Positions 57,345 through 64,000 of a DNA stretch of 64,000 bases are shown piece by piece. This DNA is from an uncultured Aquabacterium sp. (GTDB taxonomy: Bacteria > Pseudomonadota > Gammaproteobacteria > Burkholderiales > Burkholderiaceae_C). The stretch spans positions 1-64,000 of the forward strand of contig NZ_CAJYGK010000058.1 of the NCBI RefSeq assembly GCF_913773725.1. Direction: 5' to 3'. The first letter of the stretch is position 1; each line of letters begins with the position of its first letter. Made by a program: the position numbers and the translations under genes. The notes under the pieces are model-generated. The model was not told where the DNA came from. It saw only the letters and a program-made list of their open reading frames with translations, and made no database searches.

Positions 57345-57701
57345 GTGCAATACGAACTGCCTTTGCTGTGCGTCCTCAACGGCGCGAAGCCCGTCCCCTC
57401 GGAGGTCGTGGAGTCGTGGCAGTCATTGCATGACGCGATCAATTGGAGCTTCGCCAAGCGAGGCGATGAGGTCGTCAAGACCGTTGATTGGATGGCCCGC
57501 CATCTGGGCATGAAGCGTCAGCACGTCTCGCGCATGCTGAACAAGCGCGACCTCAAGTTGGACTCCATCCAAGGCCATATCTGGGACTGCCTCACCGGCT
57601 GGAAGGCATACGAGCAGTTCACGAAGCTTGAGAAGCGCCGCATTGCAGAGCGGGCTACCGAGCAACTCACCAAAGCAATCCAGGCCCGCATGGCCGCTTA
57701 A
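57345..57701 (+). CDS. Phage HTH protein (CII-like position)
   Basis: A 118-residue basic protein with a helix-turn-helix (VDWMARHLGMKRQHVSRMLNKRD, about 47-69) and a helical C-terminus. Its place between cro and the replication genes matches that of lambda cII, but sequence similarity to CII is not visible. The start is GTG at 57345. Confidence 0.65.
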   Translation: MQYELPLLCVLNGAKPVPSEVVESWQSLHDAINWSFAKRGDEVVKTVDWMARHLGMKRQHVSRMLNKRDLKLDSIQGHIWDCLTGWKAYEQFTKLEKRRIAERATEQLTKAIQARMAA

Positions 57702-57719
57702 CCGAGAAGGAGCATAGAG

Positions 57720-58106
57720 ATGAGCTACGAGGATGCATTTGCTGCAGTACCTGGCGTCACCGTTGAATGGGCGCACTATTGCGGCTCCTATCAAGGACGC
57801 TTGGTCGCCAAGCTGACCATTGAAGGCGTAGACGGCCCGAGATACGTCCTTGACTACTACGGTTCGTGTAGTGGGTGCGATGCCTACGAGGCTGAGATGC
57901 CATGGAACCCGACGCCTGAGCATTTGGCGAACTTTGGGCGCCCATACGTTGAGGCTGCGCTGACGCTGGATGAGGCAATCAACGAGTTGCTCCCTAAGCC
58001 TGGCGATTGGTATGACTCGGATGAGCGAGAGGCACTTGACCACATCCTGAATGACTACCCGGAGCGTCGTGCGCTGCTTGCTGCCACACCGGCCGGTACT
58101 GCTTGA
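57720..58106 (+). CDS. Phage hypothetical protein
   Basis: A 128-residue acidic protein (MSYEDAFAAVPGVTVEWAHYC...). A CSGC motif is near residue 50. A GAAGGAG ribosome site precedes the ATG. Not recognised. Confidence 0.62.
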   Translation: MSYEDAFAAVPGVTVEWAHYCGSYQGRLVAKLTIEGVDGPRYVLDYYGSCSGCDAYEAEMPWNPTPEHLANFGRPYVEAALTLDEAINELLPKPGDWYDSDEREALDHILNDYPERRALLAATPAGTA

Positions 58107-58118
58107 GTGAGGCCCGCC

Positions 58119-58313
58119 ATGCAACCATACAAGCACGCGGCAGTCATCAAGGCATGGGCGGATGGGGCTCAGATCGAACGCCGGACAGGTGACCTTTGGG
58201 TGCCGATGCCGAGCATCCAGAGCACTCTGTACAACTGCGAATACCGTATCAAGCCCACCACCACCGACGAGCAAACCGACGACGCAACCGGAATCGTGGA
58301 GGTGAGCGAATGA
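58119..58313 (+). CDS. Phage hypothetical protein
   Basis: A 64-residue protein: YKHAAVIKAWADGAQIERR, then LWVPMPSIQSTLYNCEYRIKP. The pattern of a helix followed by strands ending in YRIKP is common in small phage proteins. ATGA overlap with the next gene. Confidence 0.62.
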   Translation: MQPYKHAAVIKAWADGAQIERRTGDLWVPMPSIQSTLYNCEYRIKPTTTDEQTDDATGIVEVSE

Positions 58314-58498
58314 AAAACGTCTATGTCGTTGTTCGGCAGATGTGCTCGCCGGTAGCCATCACGCACCCGTGGCCGATCAAATCGTTTGCTTCCCTTAAGG
58401 AGGCAAGGGGCGAGGCAGACAGATTGAACAAAGGTCCTGGGCGATACGCATATGGCGTTGCTCGCGTTCCGTTTTCTTCGAAGGAGAGGCAGCAATGA
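58310..58498 (+). CDS. Phage hypothetical protein
   Basis: A 62-residue basic protein (MKNVYVVVRQMCSPVAITHPWPIKSFASLKEAR...). Overlaps both neighbours by ATGA. Not recognised. Confidence 0.58.
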   Translation: MKNVYVVVRQMCSPVAITHPWPIKSFASLKEARGEADRLNKGPGRYAYGVARVPFSSKERQQ

Positions 58499-58746
58499 AC
58501 ACCCACACCCAATGCCTGCGCCTTCTCAAGGCACTCCGTCGCAAGCGCGGCATCACCAACTTTGAGGCGTTCGCAGAGCTGCACATCACGTCGCTGCATC
58601 GCCGTCTGAGCGACCTGCGCGAGATGGGTGTAGTCATCCAGGCCAAGGAAACCGAAGCCAAGCACAAGCGCTACTTCGCAACCCACGTCCCGGCTGATCT
58701 GCTTGATGCGATCAGCGGCAAGAAGCGCGAGGTGTGCCATGCATGA
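58495..58746 (+). CDS. Winged-helix DNA-binding protein
   Basis: An 83-residue protein with a winged helix: CLRLLKALRRKRGITNFEAFAELHITSLHRRLSDLREMGVVIQAKET. The layout is that of small phage regulators related to replication or transcription. Function not known. Confidence 0.66.
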   Translation: MNTHTQCLRLLKALRRKRGITNFEAFAELHITSLHRRLSDLREMGVVIQAKETEAKHKRYFATHVPADLLDAISGKKREVCHA

Positions 58747-58924
58747 CCCCTTCAGCCCCACCTACACCCCGGTCATCTCCGTCCGCGACCTCAAGCCAGG
58801 CAAGAACGGAGGCCCAAAGCCCAACCCCTACGACTCGAACAACGCACGAGTCCGGATGAATGGCCGCTACCTGCCAAAGCAGCAACAGCCGTTCAAGAAC
58901 ATCACGAAGCCGAGTCAGATGTGA
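58739..58924 (+). CDS. Phage hypothetical protein
   Basis: A 61-residue basic, Pro/Asn-rich protein (TYTPVISVRDLKPGKNGGPKPNPYDSNN...), probably disordered. Overlaps both neighbours. Confidence 0.52.
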   Translation: MHDPFSPTYTPVISVRDLKPGKNGGPKPNPYDSNNARVRMNGRYLPKQQQPFKNITKPSQM

Positions 58925-59112
58925 AGCACGCCCTTTTACTCATCGTCATAGCCATCGTGGGCTATTGCGCATTCCAGTTTGCCGACAGGAGTGAGCGCCG
59001 CAAGGCTAGGCAACTGATAACACGTCATGGGCTGCGGCTGCTATCGCTGCTGCTGATCGTTTTCCTGCTGCTGGCAATCGCCGTGCAGCTACCTGCAACC
59101 AGCCTCATTTAA
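58921..59112 (+). CDS. Small two-helix membrane protein
   Basis: A 63-residue protein with hydrophobic segments at residues 3-19 and 40-60 around a basic loop (DRSERRKARQLITRHG). GTG start overlapping the previous stop. Function unknown; it precedes a lipoprotein of the SPFH family. Confidence 0.55.
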   Translation: MKHALLLIVIAIVGYCAFQFADRSERRKARQLITRHGLRLLSLLLIVFLLLAIAVQLPATSLI

Positions 59113-59121
59113 GGAGCGAGG

Positions 59122-59934
59122 ATGAAGCGCATCACAACAATCATCACCATCTCTGCCGCAGCGGCGCTTTCCGCTTGCAGTCAGATCGACACCGGGAACG
59201 TTGGCGTTGAGGCGACTCTTGGTCAAGTCAAAAACGACGTGATGCATCCCGGCGTGTACTTCACGATGTTCAAGCGCGTCACTGAGGTGTGCGCGAAGGA
59301 ACTGCCGCTTTCCATCAACGACTTGAAGCCACAGACAAGCGACAAGATCACGCTGTCAGACATGGACGTTGATTTGTACGTCCAGATCGATGCCAGCAAG
59401 GCCCCGTCAATCATGACCAAGTGGCCGGGCGATCTGACCGAAGCCGTGGAAGATGGATGTGCCCGGGTCGGCATGAACTTCGTTACTCGGCAGGCTCGCG
59501 AGGCCATCTACGCAAGTGCTGCGAAGTTCGGGTCGGCAACGATCCACACGGAGCGCAGCGCAATTGCCTCGGATGTTGTCAAGGCGCTTCAATCGGACTT
59601 GGATGCTTCTGCTGGCAAGGGCTTGTTCTTCGTGCGCTCCGCCAATGTGCGCAATCTGGTAACAGACCCGGCGCTGGAAGCCAACATCAAAGCTGCCGCT
59701 CAGGCTCAGTTCAAGTTGCAGGAAGAGAAGAACCGTCTTGAGGTTGCGAAGGTAGAGGCCGACCGGAAGCGCGCGGAAGCGCAGGGCGAGGCTGATGCGA
59801 TCCGTATCAAGGCTGAAGCGGTTGCCAAACAGGGCGGCGCTGAGTACGTGCAGCTAAAGGCCATTGAGAAGTGGGACGGAAAGCTGCCGACTACCCAAGC
59901 TGGCGGAGTGACGCCGTTCTTGAACGTCAAGTAA
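59122..59934 (+). CDS. SPFH/prohibitin-like phage lipoprotein
   Basis: A 270-residue protein. A lipoprotein signal (lipobox LSAC, Cys at about 19) is followed by a Band-7/SPFH domain (TGNVGVEATLGQVKNDVMHPGVYFTMF..., about 23-165) and a coiled coil (EEKNRLEVAKVEADRKRAEAQGEADAIRIKAEAVAKQGG). SPFH proteins form ring- or cage-like membrane assemblies that regulate proteases or organise membranes. A lipid anchor in place of the usual N-terminal helix places it outside the cytoplasm. A phage role in membrane protection or exclusion is possible. It is followed by a hairpin at 59946-59984. Confidence 0.82.
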   Translation: MKRITTIITISAAAALSACSQIDTGNVGVEATLGQVKNDVMHPGVYFTMFKRVTEVCAKELPLSINDLKPQTSDKITLSDMDVDLYVQIDASKAPSIMTKWPGDLTEAVEDGCARVGMNFVTRQAREAIYASAAKFGSATIHTERSAIASDVVKALQSDLDASAGKGLFFVRSANVRNLVTDPALEANIKAAAQAQFKLQEEKNRLEVAKVEADRKRAEAQGEADAIRIKAEAVAKQGGAEYVQLKAIEKWDGKLPTTQAGGVTPFLNVK

Positions 59935-59945
59935 GCCAAAAGAAA

Positions 59946-59984
59946 AACCCAGCGTCGTCGGCGTTGCAGCGCCTCGGCTGGGTT
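59946..59984 (+). terminator. Terminator-like hairpin before the replication genes
   Basis: AACCCAGC (59946-59953) and GCTGGGTT (59977-59984) form an 8-bp outer stem, and GGCG/CGCC an inner one. TTCTCT follows, a weak T-run. It divides the early-right operon and may be subject to antitermination. Confidence 0.6.
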
Positions 59985-60062
59985 CTCTAACACTCGGAGT
60001 GAAGTCTACATGAACTGCTCAACTTTTGAACAACCCCTAGACGGGCGTCCGTCGAATCGGAC

Positions 60063-60899
60063 ATGGAGGGGGTAGAGATGATCGTTGACCCCGACTTTCT
60101 CGACCACTGGCGCACGCGCATGGTTGTCGATGCACTTGGCGGCGATGAGCTTGCCCCGTTGTACGTCATTCGGCTGTGGGCGCACTGTCAGAACCGAAAG
60201 AGCGATTCGTTTGCAATGCCGCCAGCAGGGCTCAAGGCACTTTGCAAGTACCAGGGTGATGCGGACGCACTTGAGTCTGCGCTGATCGCCGCCGACTACA
60301 TCGTGCGCGAAGGCGACCAACTGACAGTCGTTGGTTGGTCAGAGAAGAACGCTTCCCTCATCGCTGCATGGGAGAACGGCAATCGCGGAGGGCGCCCTAA
60401 AAAACCCATGGGTAACCCACAGGTAACCCATGGGCTACCCAGCGGTAACCCAGCGGTAACCCATGGCGAACCCATGGAGAACCCAACGCTAACCCAGGCG
60501 AAACCGATAAGAGAAGAGAAGAGAAGAGAAGAGTCTTCTTCACTACGTTCAGAAGACAAAGGCGCTGGCGCGCTGTCTGTCGCTGACTTGGTTGCTGAGG
60601 GTGTTGACCTGCAAGACGCAACCGACTGGCTCAGGGCTCGCAAGGACAAGGGGGCCAAGACGCTGACGCTCACGGTGTGGCAATCCGTCAAGTCAGAGGC
60701 ATCAAAAGCCGGGATGACTCCCGCTCAGGCGGTGAGCCTGTCCGCAAAAGAGCAATGGAGGGGCTTCAAGGCCTCATGGTTGAGCGATCAGGGCCGTGGC
60801 AATACCCAGGCAAGGGTGCAGCCCAAAAACGCAAAGCACGGCGGTTTTGAAGAGAAGGACTACACAGCGGGGGTGATGGAAGATGGAACCATTGTCTAA
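60063..60899 (+). CDS. Replication initiator, lambda O-like, containing the origin
   Basis: A 278-residue protein. The N-terminal part (about 5-100) is a winged-helix DNA-binding domain: DHWRTRMVVDALGGDELAPLYVIRLWAHCQ, LKALCKYQG, then the wing DQLTVVGWSEKNA. The middle holds an 11-residue repeat (GNPQVTHGLPS, GNPAVTHGEPM) encoded by DNA iterons, and a basic-acidic linker. The C-terminal part probably contacts the helicase loader. The next gene is a DnaC-like loader overlapping by 17 bases, as with O and P in lambda. Confidence 0.85.
   Translation: MEGVEMIVDPDFLDHWRTRMVVDALGGDELAPLYVIRLWAHCQNRKSDSFAMPPAGLKALCKYQGDADALESALIAADYIVREGDQLTVVGWSEKNASLIAAWENGNRGGRPKKPMGNPQVTHGLPSGNPAVTHGEPMENPTLTQAKPIREEKRREESSSLRSEDKGAGALSVADLVAEGVDLQDATDWLRARKDKGAKTLTLTVWQSVKSEASKAGMTPAQAVSLSAKEQWRGFKASWLSDQGRGNTQARVQPKNAKHGGFEEKDYTAGVMEDGTIV
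60403..60501. repeat. Nine tandem 11-bp iterons, predicted phage replication origin
   Basis: AACCCA (once TACCCA) recurs with exact 11-base spacing at 60403, 60414, 60425, 60436, 60447, 60458, 60469, 60480 and 60491. The unit is close to AACCCANGGGT. A purine-rich tract (repeated AAGAG, about 60507-60533) follows directly. The layout equals lambda ori: iterons inside the initiator gene next to a region of easy melting. Confidence 0.85.
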
Positions 60900-61677
60900 A
60901 GCCATCGAGGCAGGCAAGCAGACGCGCCAGGTCGAATGCGAGCAGCACGGCATGTTCACTTCGGTGAACATCTTCCGCACGGTGTGGAGTCGTTGTCCGA
61001 CTTGCGAGGACTTGCGGCACAAAGCCGAGCAGGAGGCGGTAGAGCGTGGCCGGGTATTGGCCGAGCGTGAGCGCCTTCAGCAAAAGCTCGGGCGTGCGGC
61101 GATCCCGAAGCGGTTCATTGGCCGCGGGTTCGACAACTTCACTGTCCACAACGAAGGCCAAGCGAAGGCGCTGGAGATTGCGCAAGCCTATGCCGAAGGT
61201 TTCGACGCCCACATGAAGACCGGGCGCGGCCTGGTTCTGTCGGGCAAGCCGGGGACTGGGAAGAGCCATCTTGCCGCCGCCATCCTTCAGTCGGTCCTCG
61301 CTCGTCATGCGGTGCTATACGTGACATGCATGGATGTGATCCGCATGGTGCGCGAGACATGGCGCAAGGACTCGCCGGAATCGGAGCGCGATGTGCTTCA
61401 GCGACTTGGGCGCATGTCTCTGTTGGTCATTGACGAGGTAGGCGTCCAGTACGGCACCGAAGGCGAGCAAACGATTCTGTTTGACGTTCTCGACCTGCGG
61501 TATCGGGAGGTTCTGCCAACCATCCTCATGACGAACCAAGACCTGACCGGCATGAAGCAGTTTCTCGGTGAGCGCACTTGGGACCGTATCCGGGAAACCT
61601 GCCGATGGGTTCCGTTCGAATGGGAAAGCTATCGGCCGCAGGCACGCAAGGAAGCGATTGAGGGGAAGCAAGCATGA
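60883..61677 (+). CDS. DnaC-like helicase loader ATPase
   Basis: A 264-residue AAA+ protein. An N-terminal zinc-finger-like region (CEQHGMF ... CPTCEDL, about 19-45) is followed by Walker A GKPGTGKS (about 120-127), Walker B LLVIDEVG and sensor 1 LMTNQDL. It probably loads the host DnaB helicase onto the origin bound by the upstream initiator. ATGA overlap with the next gene. Confidence 0.9.
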   Translation: MEPLSKAIEAGKQTRQVECEQHGMFTSVNIFRTVWSRCPTCEDLRHKAEQEAVERGRVLAERERLQQKLGRAAIPKRFIGRGFDNFTVHNEGQAKALEIAQAYAEGFDAHMKTGRGLVLSGKPGTGKSHLAAAILQSVLARHAVLYVTCMDVIRMVRETWRKDSPESERDVLQRLGRMSLLVIDEVGVQYGTEGEQTILFDVLDLRYREVLPTILMTNQDLTGMKQFLGERTWDRIRETCRWVPFEWESYRPQARKEAIEGKQA

Positions 61678-62366
61678 GCAATGTCGTCATCAACAGCCTT
61701 GGCTATGCGACTGGCCTTGCGCTGCATTACTTCTCGGATCATCCAATGACCGTTGGTGAGTTGTCACAGAAGATGGGGATCTCTCACTCTGGTGCATCAA
61801 AGCATCGGAGGCTGCTCAGCGAGCGAGGGCTGATCCATGTCGTTGATCGCCGCAAGCCTGATGGTCTCGGCGCTCCGTCAAACGTGTACGCGGCTAAGGC
61901 AAAGCATCCGAAGCCATCCGATGACCGTTGTGGATTCAATGGAATCGACAAGACGCGCTTTGCTGAGATGAAATACCTACTGACTGGCCATCCGATGACC
62001 GTTGCGGAAATAGCGGATGAACTCGGACTTGAGCAGACAGCCGTTCGCACACGTCTACGCTATTGGATGAAGGGCGAATCAAAGCATTTTCGCATCAGCA
62101 GGTGGGCGTTGCAGGAGTCTGGCCGACAGGTCTACGTGCCGTACTACGTGTACGGTTCAGGGCCTGATGCAAAGAAGCCGCCGAAGCTCGGGAGCAAGGC
62201 AGCAACTCAGCGATACCGAGAGAAGAAGCGTGTGATCGTAAACAGCATCCAGCTTGCTGCGCGACACCGTGGTGATGCGGCAGTTGTCATCTCGCCGTTC
62301 TCTCAGTTGCTTATGGCGACTGGTGCGAGGGGAAAGGTTGTTCTAGAAGAAGCGGAGGCCGCATGA
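61674..62366 (+). CDS. Double winged-helix phage protein
   Basis: A 230-residue basic protein with two similar helix-turn-helix units: HPMTVGELSQKMGISHSGASKHRRLL (about 23-48) and HPMTVAEIADELGLEQTAVRTRLRYW (about 104-129). The matching HPMTV starts suggest an internal duplication. It may regulate transcription or help at the origin; function unknown. Confidence 0.7.
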   Translation: MSNVVINSLGYATGLALHYFSDHPMTVGELSQKMGISHSGASKHRRLLSERGLIHVVDRRKPDGLGAPSNVYAAKAKHPKPSDDRCGFNGIDKTRFAEMKYLLTGHPMTVAEIADELGLEQTAVRTRLRYWMKGESKHFRISRWALQESGRQVYVPYYVYGSGPDAKKPPKLGSKAATQRYREKKRVIVNSIQLAARHRGDAAVVISPFSQLLMATGARGKVVLEEAEAA

Positions 62367-62800
62367 AAGTCACCCTACACAACGCGCAGCAGGCTCCCAT
62401 CTGTTTGCAGCAGACCTACCGGGATCACCTCAAGCCGATCCTGATGGCTGGTTACAGCGTCGAGGTGTCGTTTGAGCATGACCTGCGCACGCTTGAGCAG
62501 AACAAGCAGCAATGGCCGTATCTGCAAGCGTTCGCCGACCAGATCCCGTGGGATGTGAATGGCCGACTGGTCATCGTGAGCGAAGAGGACTGGAAGGACA
62601 TCCTCACCAGCGCCTATCGCAACGAGGTGCCGCGTGTGGCCGCTGGGTTCAACGGTTCGCCTCCGGTGATGCTGGGCCAGCGAACCAGTCGCTTCACGCG
62701 CCGACAGTGGCCGGAGTGGATGGAGTTCCTGCGGTTTGCTGCCGCCGAACGTGGCGTGAAAGTCCCTCTGCCCAAGAGCATTGAAGGAGCCTACGCATGA
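62363..62800 (+). CDS. ninB: NinB recombination protein
   Basis: A 145-residue protein of the NinB (Orf) family. The signature region EQNKQQWPYLQAFADQI (about 47-63) is followed by SEEDWKDILTSAY and SSRFTRRQWPEWMEF-like TSRFTRRQWPEWMEF. Lambda Orf helps load recombinases onto single-stranded DNA. ATGA overlaps link it to both neighbours. Confidence 0.9.
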   Translation: MKVTLHNAQQAPICLQQTYRDHLKPILMAGYSVEVSFEHDLRTLEQNKQQWPYLQAFADQIPWDVNGRLVIVSEEDWKDILTSAYRNEVPRVAAGFNGSPPVMLGQRTSRFTRRQWPEWMEFLRFAAAERGVKVPLPKSIEGAYA

Positions 62801-63063
62801 CCCCCTGCCCAGCCTGCGAAACAGCAGCAGTGAACCCAATCACCGGCATGTACTACGCCGGGTGCAGCGGTTGCGAGATGAGGGCAGCACGTCAGTCGCC
62901 CAGCTATCACGCCCACATGAACAACCTCAAGCGCACGCCAGGCAGCGCCGACCGAAGGGCCTACGTCGAGGCAGTGGAGCGCAAGGAAGGCGAGTTGATC
63001 GCCTCCGTCATCCGAAAGGACTACGCCGCATGGTGGGAAGAACGAAAGGCGGTGAAGGCGTGA
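62797..63063 (+). CDS. Small phage protein with zinc-binding motif
   Basis: An 88-residue protein. CPACETAAVNPITGMYYAGCSGC is a four-cysteine zinc ribbon (residues 4-26). Helical C-terminus. It lies between ninB and ninG, in the nin region. Function unknown. Confidence 0.66.
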   Translation: MTPCPACETAAVNPITGMYYAGCSGCEMRAARQSPSYHAHMNNLKRTPGSADRRAYVEAVERKEGELIASVIRKDYAAWWEERKAVKA

Positions 63064-63629
63064 AGGAGCCAAAGCAGAAGAAATGCAAGTCCAAGGGCTG
63101 CGGCGTGCTGTTCGCCCCAACGCGACCGATGCAAACCGTCTGCTCCGTGATGTGCGCCGTCCTCGACGCTCGGATCAAGCGCGAGCAAGCCGAGACGAAG
63201 AAGCGCCAGGAGCAGCGACGCAAGGACAGAGAGACGCGGGACAAGCTAAAGACGCGAGCCGACTGGCTGAAGGAGGCGCAAGCCGCGTTCAATGCCTACA
63301 TTCGCGCCCGTGATGCCGACCAGCCATGCATCTCATGCGGTCGTCATCACACCGGCCAATGGCACGCAGGGCACTACCTCAGCCGTGGAGCGCGCCCTGA
63401 GCTTGCCATGCACCCTGACAACTGCCACAAGCAATGCGCCCCCTGCAATACGCACCTGAGCGGCAACCTAGTCCTGTACCGGGTCAACCTCATCAACAAG
63501 ATCGGCCTGGATCGCGTCGAGTGGCTGGAAGGACCTCATGAGCCGCTGAAGCTGACTGTGCCCGACATCAAGGCAATCCGCGACAAGTACCGCGCACTCG
63601 CAAAGCAACTGGAGAAAGAGACAGCATGA
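63060..63629 (+). CDS. ninG: NinG recombination protein
   Basis: A 189-residue protein of the NinG (Rap) family. An N-terminal zinc site (CKSKGCGVLF ... CSVMC), a charged coiled coil (about 40-75) and the C-terminal nuclease-like domain with CISCGRHHTGQWHAGHYLSRGARP and NCHKQCAPCNTHLSGN, an HNH-like zinc fold. Lambda Rap is a Holliday-junction endonuclease. It starts with GTG overlapping the previous stop. Confidence 0.9.
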   Translation: MKEPKQKKCKSKGCGVLFAPTRPMQTVCSVMCAVLDARIKREQAETKKRQEQRRKDRETRDKLKTRADWLKEAQAAFNAYIRARDADQPCISCGRHHTGQWHAGHYLSRGARPELAMHPDNCHKQCAPCNTHLSGNLVLYRVNLINKIGLDRVEWLEGPHEPLKLTVPDIKAIRDKYRALAKQLEKETA

Positions 63630-64000
63630 TCGACGAAGCGCAAAAACAGATGGACGCCATCCTCGACCGCTACCTCGTTCTCATGCACGAGTACAGCAGC
63701 GCATACCACGTCGGCAGGGGCTACCCGAGCCGAGCCCCGGGGACTGAGGGCTATCGCGCCTCCAAGCAGTACGACTACGACAACGGCGCAATGGACGACG
63801 AGGCCGACCACGTGACCGGCGCAGCGGTGGCCGCAATCGTGGACAACATGGAAGACCCTCACCGGACGCTGTTGAGGGTTGAGGCGCGCAACCTGAAGAC
63901 CGGCGTCAAGGTCTGGACGAGCGCCAGGCTCCCACTCTGCCCCGTCGAGCGGTCAGTGATCCGGCAGGAGGCGAGGAACATGCTGTGGCTCAAGCTACGA
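63626..64000 (+). CDS. Phage hypothetical protein (C-terminus cut by window edge)
   Basis: At least 125 residues (MIDEAQKQMDAILDRYLVLMHEYSS...). It is rich in charged residues, with NLKTGVKVWTSARLPLCPVERSVIRQEARNML near the visible end. Its place after ninG is where late antiterminators are found in lambdoid phages, but no Q-type motif is seen. ATGA overlap with ninG. Confidence 0.6.
   Translation, partial: MIDEAQKQMDAILDRYLVLMHEYSSAYHVGRGYPSRAPGTEGYRASKQYDYDNGAMDDEADHVTGAAVAAIVDNMEDPHRTLLRVEARNLKTGVKVWTSARLPLCPVERSVIRQEARNMLWLKLR

Larger units (their letters stand above)
46293..64000. mobile_element. Left part of a lambda-like prophage integrated at tRNA-Leu
   Basis: Integrase, an excisionase-like gene, a long early-left operon, CI/Cro immunity, replication genes with an iteron origin, and nin-type genes appear in lambdoid order. 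The left boundary is placed at the tRNA 3' end. The attachment core probably lies inside the tRNA and cannot be defined without the right end, which is beyond the window with the structural and lysis genes. Gene density is very high, with most neighbours overlapping by 1-20 bases. By eye, base composition is lower in GC than the host side. Confidence 0.93.

Noticed and set aside
60403-60501. A CRISPR-like array in the replication gene
   Set aside because: The period is only 11 bases with no unique spacers and it lies in coding sequence; it is an iteron array. No CRISPR array was seen in the window.

Overview
The sequence reads as a GC-rich betaproteobacterium of the Burkholderiales, probably near the Comamonadaceae or Leptothrix/Aquabacterium/Ideonella groups. 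This is an inference from gene content: a PEP-CTERM exosortase substrate, the ribF-ileS-lspA cluster, ActP with its DUF485 partner, a DctB/DctD-type system and lysine/alanine-rich tails. Bases 1-46292 are host chromosome. From 46293 to the window end lies the left part of an integrated lambda-like prophage, entering at a tRNA-Leu gene. By eye it is clearly less GC-rich than the host DNA.

Host regions in order. 1-3853: a Baeyer-Villiger monooxygenase, esterase and dehydrogenase operon with a divergent TetR regulator; two palindromes lie in the shared promoter. 3898-7431: dnaE. 7443-16040: an acyl-CoA dehydrogenase, the actP-DUF485 acetate symporter pair and an acyl-CoA synthetase, divergent from a hybrid kinase/response regulator pair. 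16126-24418: a radical SAM protein with a perfect LexA box on its start codon, a glycine-zipper protein, argG with unusual basic tails, ppnP, a second two-component pair, murB, a YajQ protein and an aspartic protease. 24444-34719: a ten-gene unidirectional locus for acidic amino acids and their amides (gltI, asparaginase, porin, gltJKL, glutamate dehydrogenase, sensor kinase, sigma-54 activator). It is preceded by a good sigma-54 promoter and an AauR-like site. The porin and the kinase each carry a one-base frameshift. 35015-46175: rsuA, ribF, ileS, lspA, a DUF2189 membrane protein, a PEP-CTERM protein, a DMT transporter, a rhomboid protease, a URC4-like protein and upp.

The prophage has a lambda layout. 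Integrase and an excisionase-like gene lie next to the tRNA. A long early-left operon (54550 down to 47409, minus strand) holds many tiny overlapping genes, a Sak4-like recombination ATPase, a DUF4031 protein and a gene with a nearly complete DfrB (R67-type) dihydrofolate reductase. The immunity region has a short CI-like repressor, a Cro-like protein and matching palindromic operators on both sides. The early-right operon (55892 onward, plus strand) carries a replication initiator with nine 11-bp iterons inside its coding sequence, a DnaC-like loader, NinB and NinG. The late genes and the right attachment site are beyond the window.

The most noteworthy items are the phage-borne DfrB homologue, the iteron origin, the self-contained amino acid regulon with its sigma-54 promoter, the LexA-controlled radical SAM gene, and argG with histone-H1-like tails.
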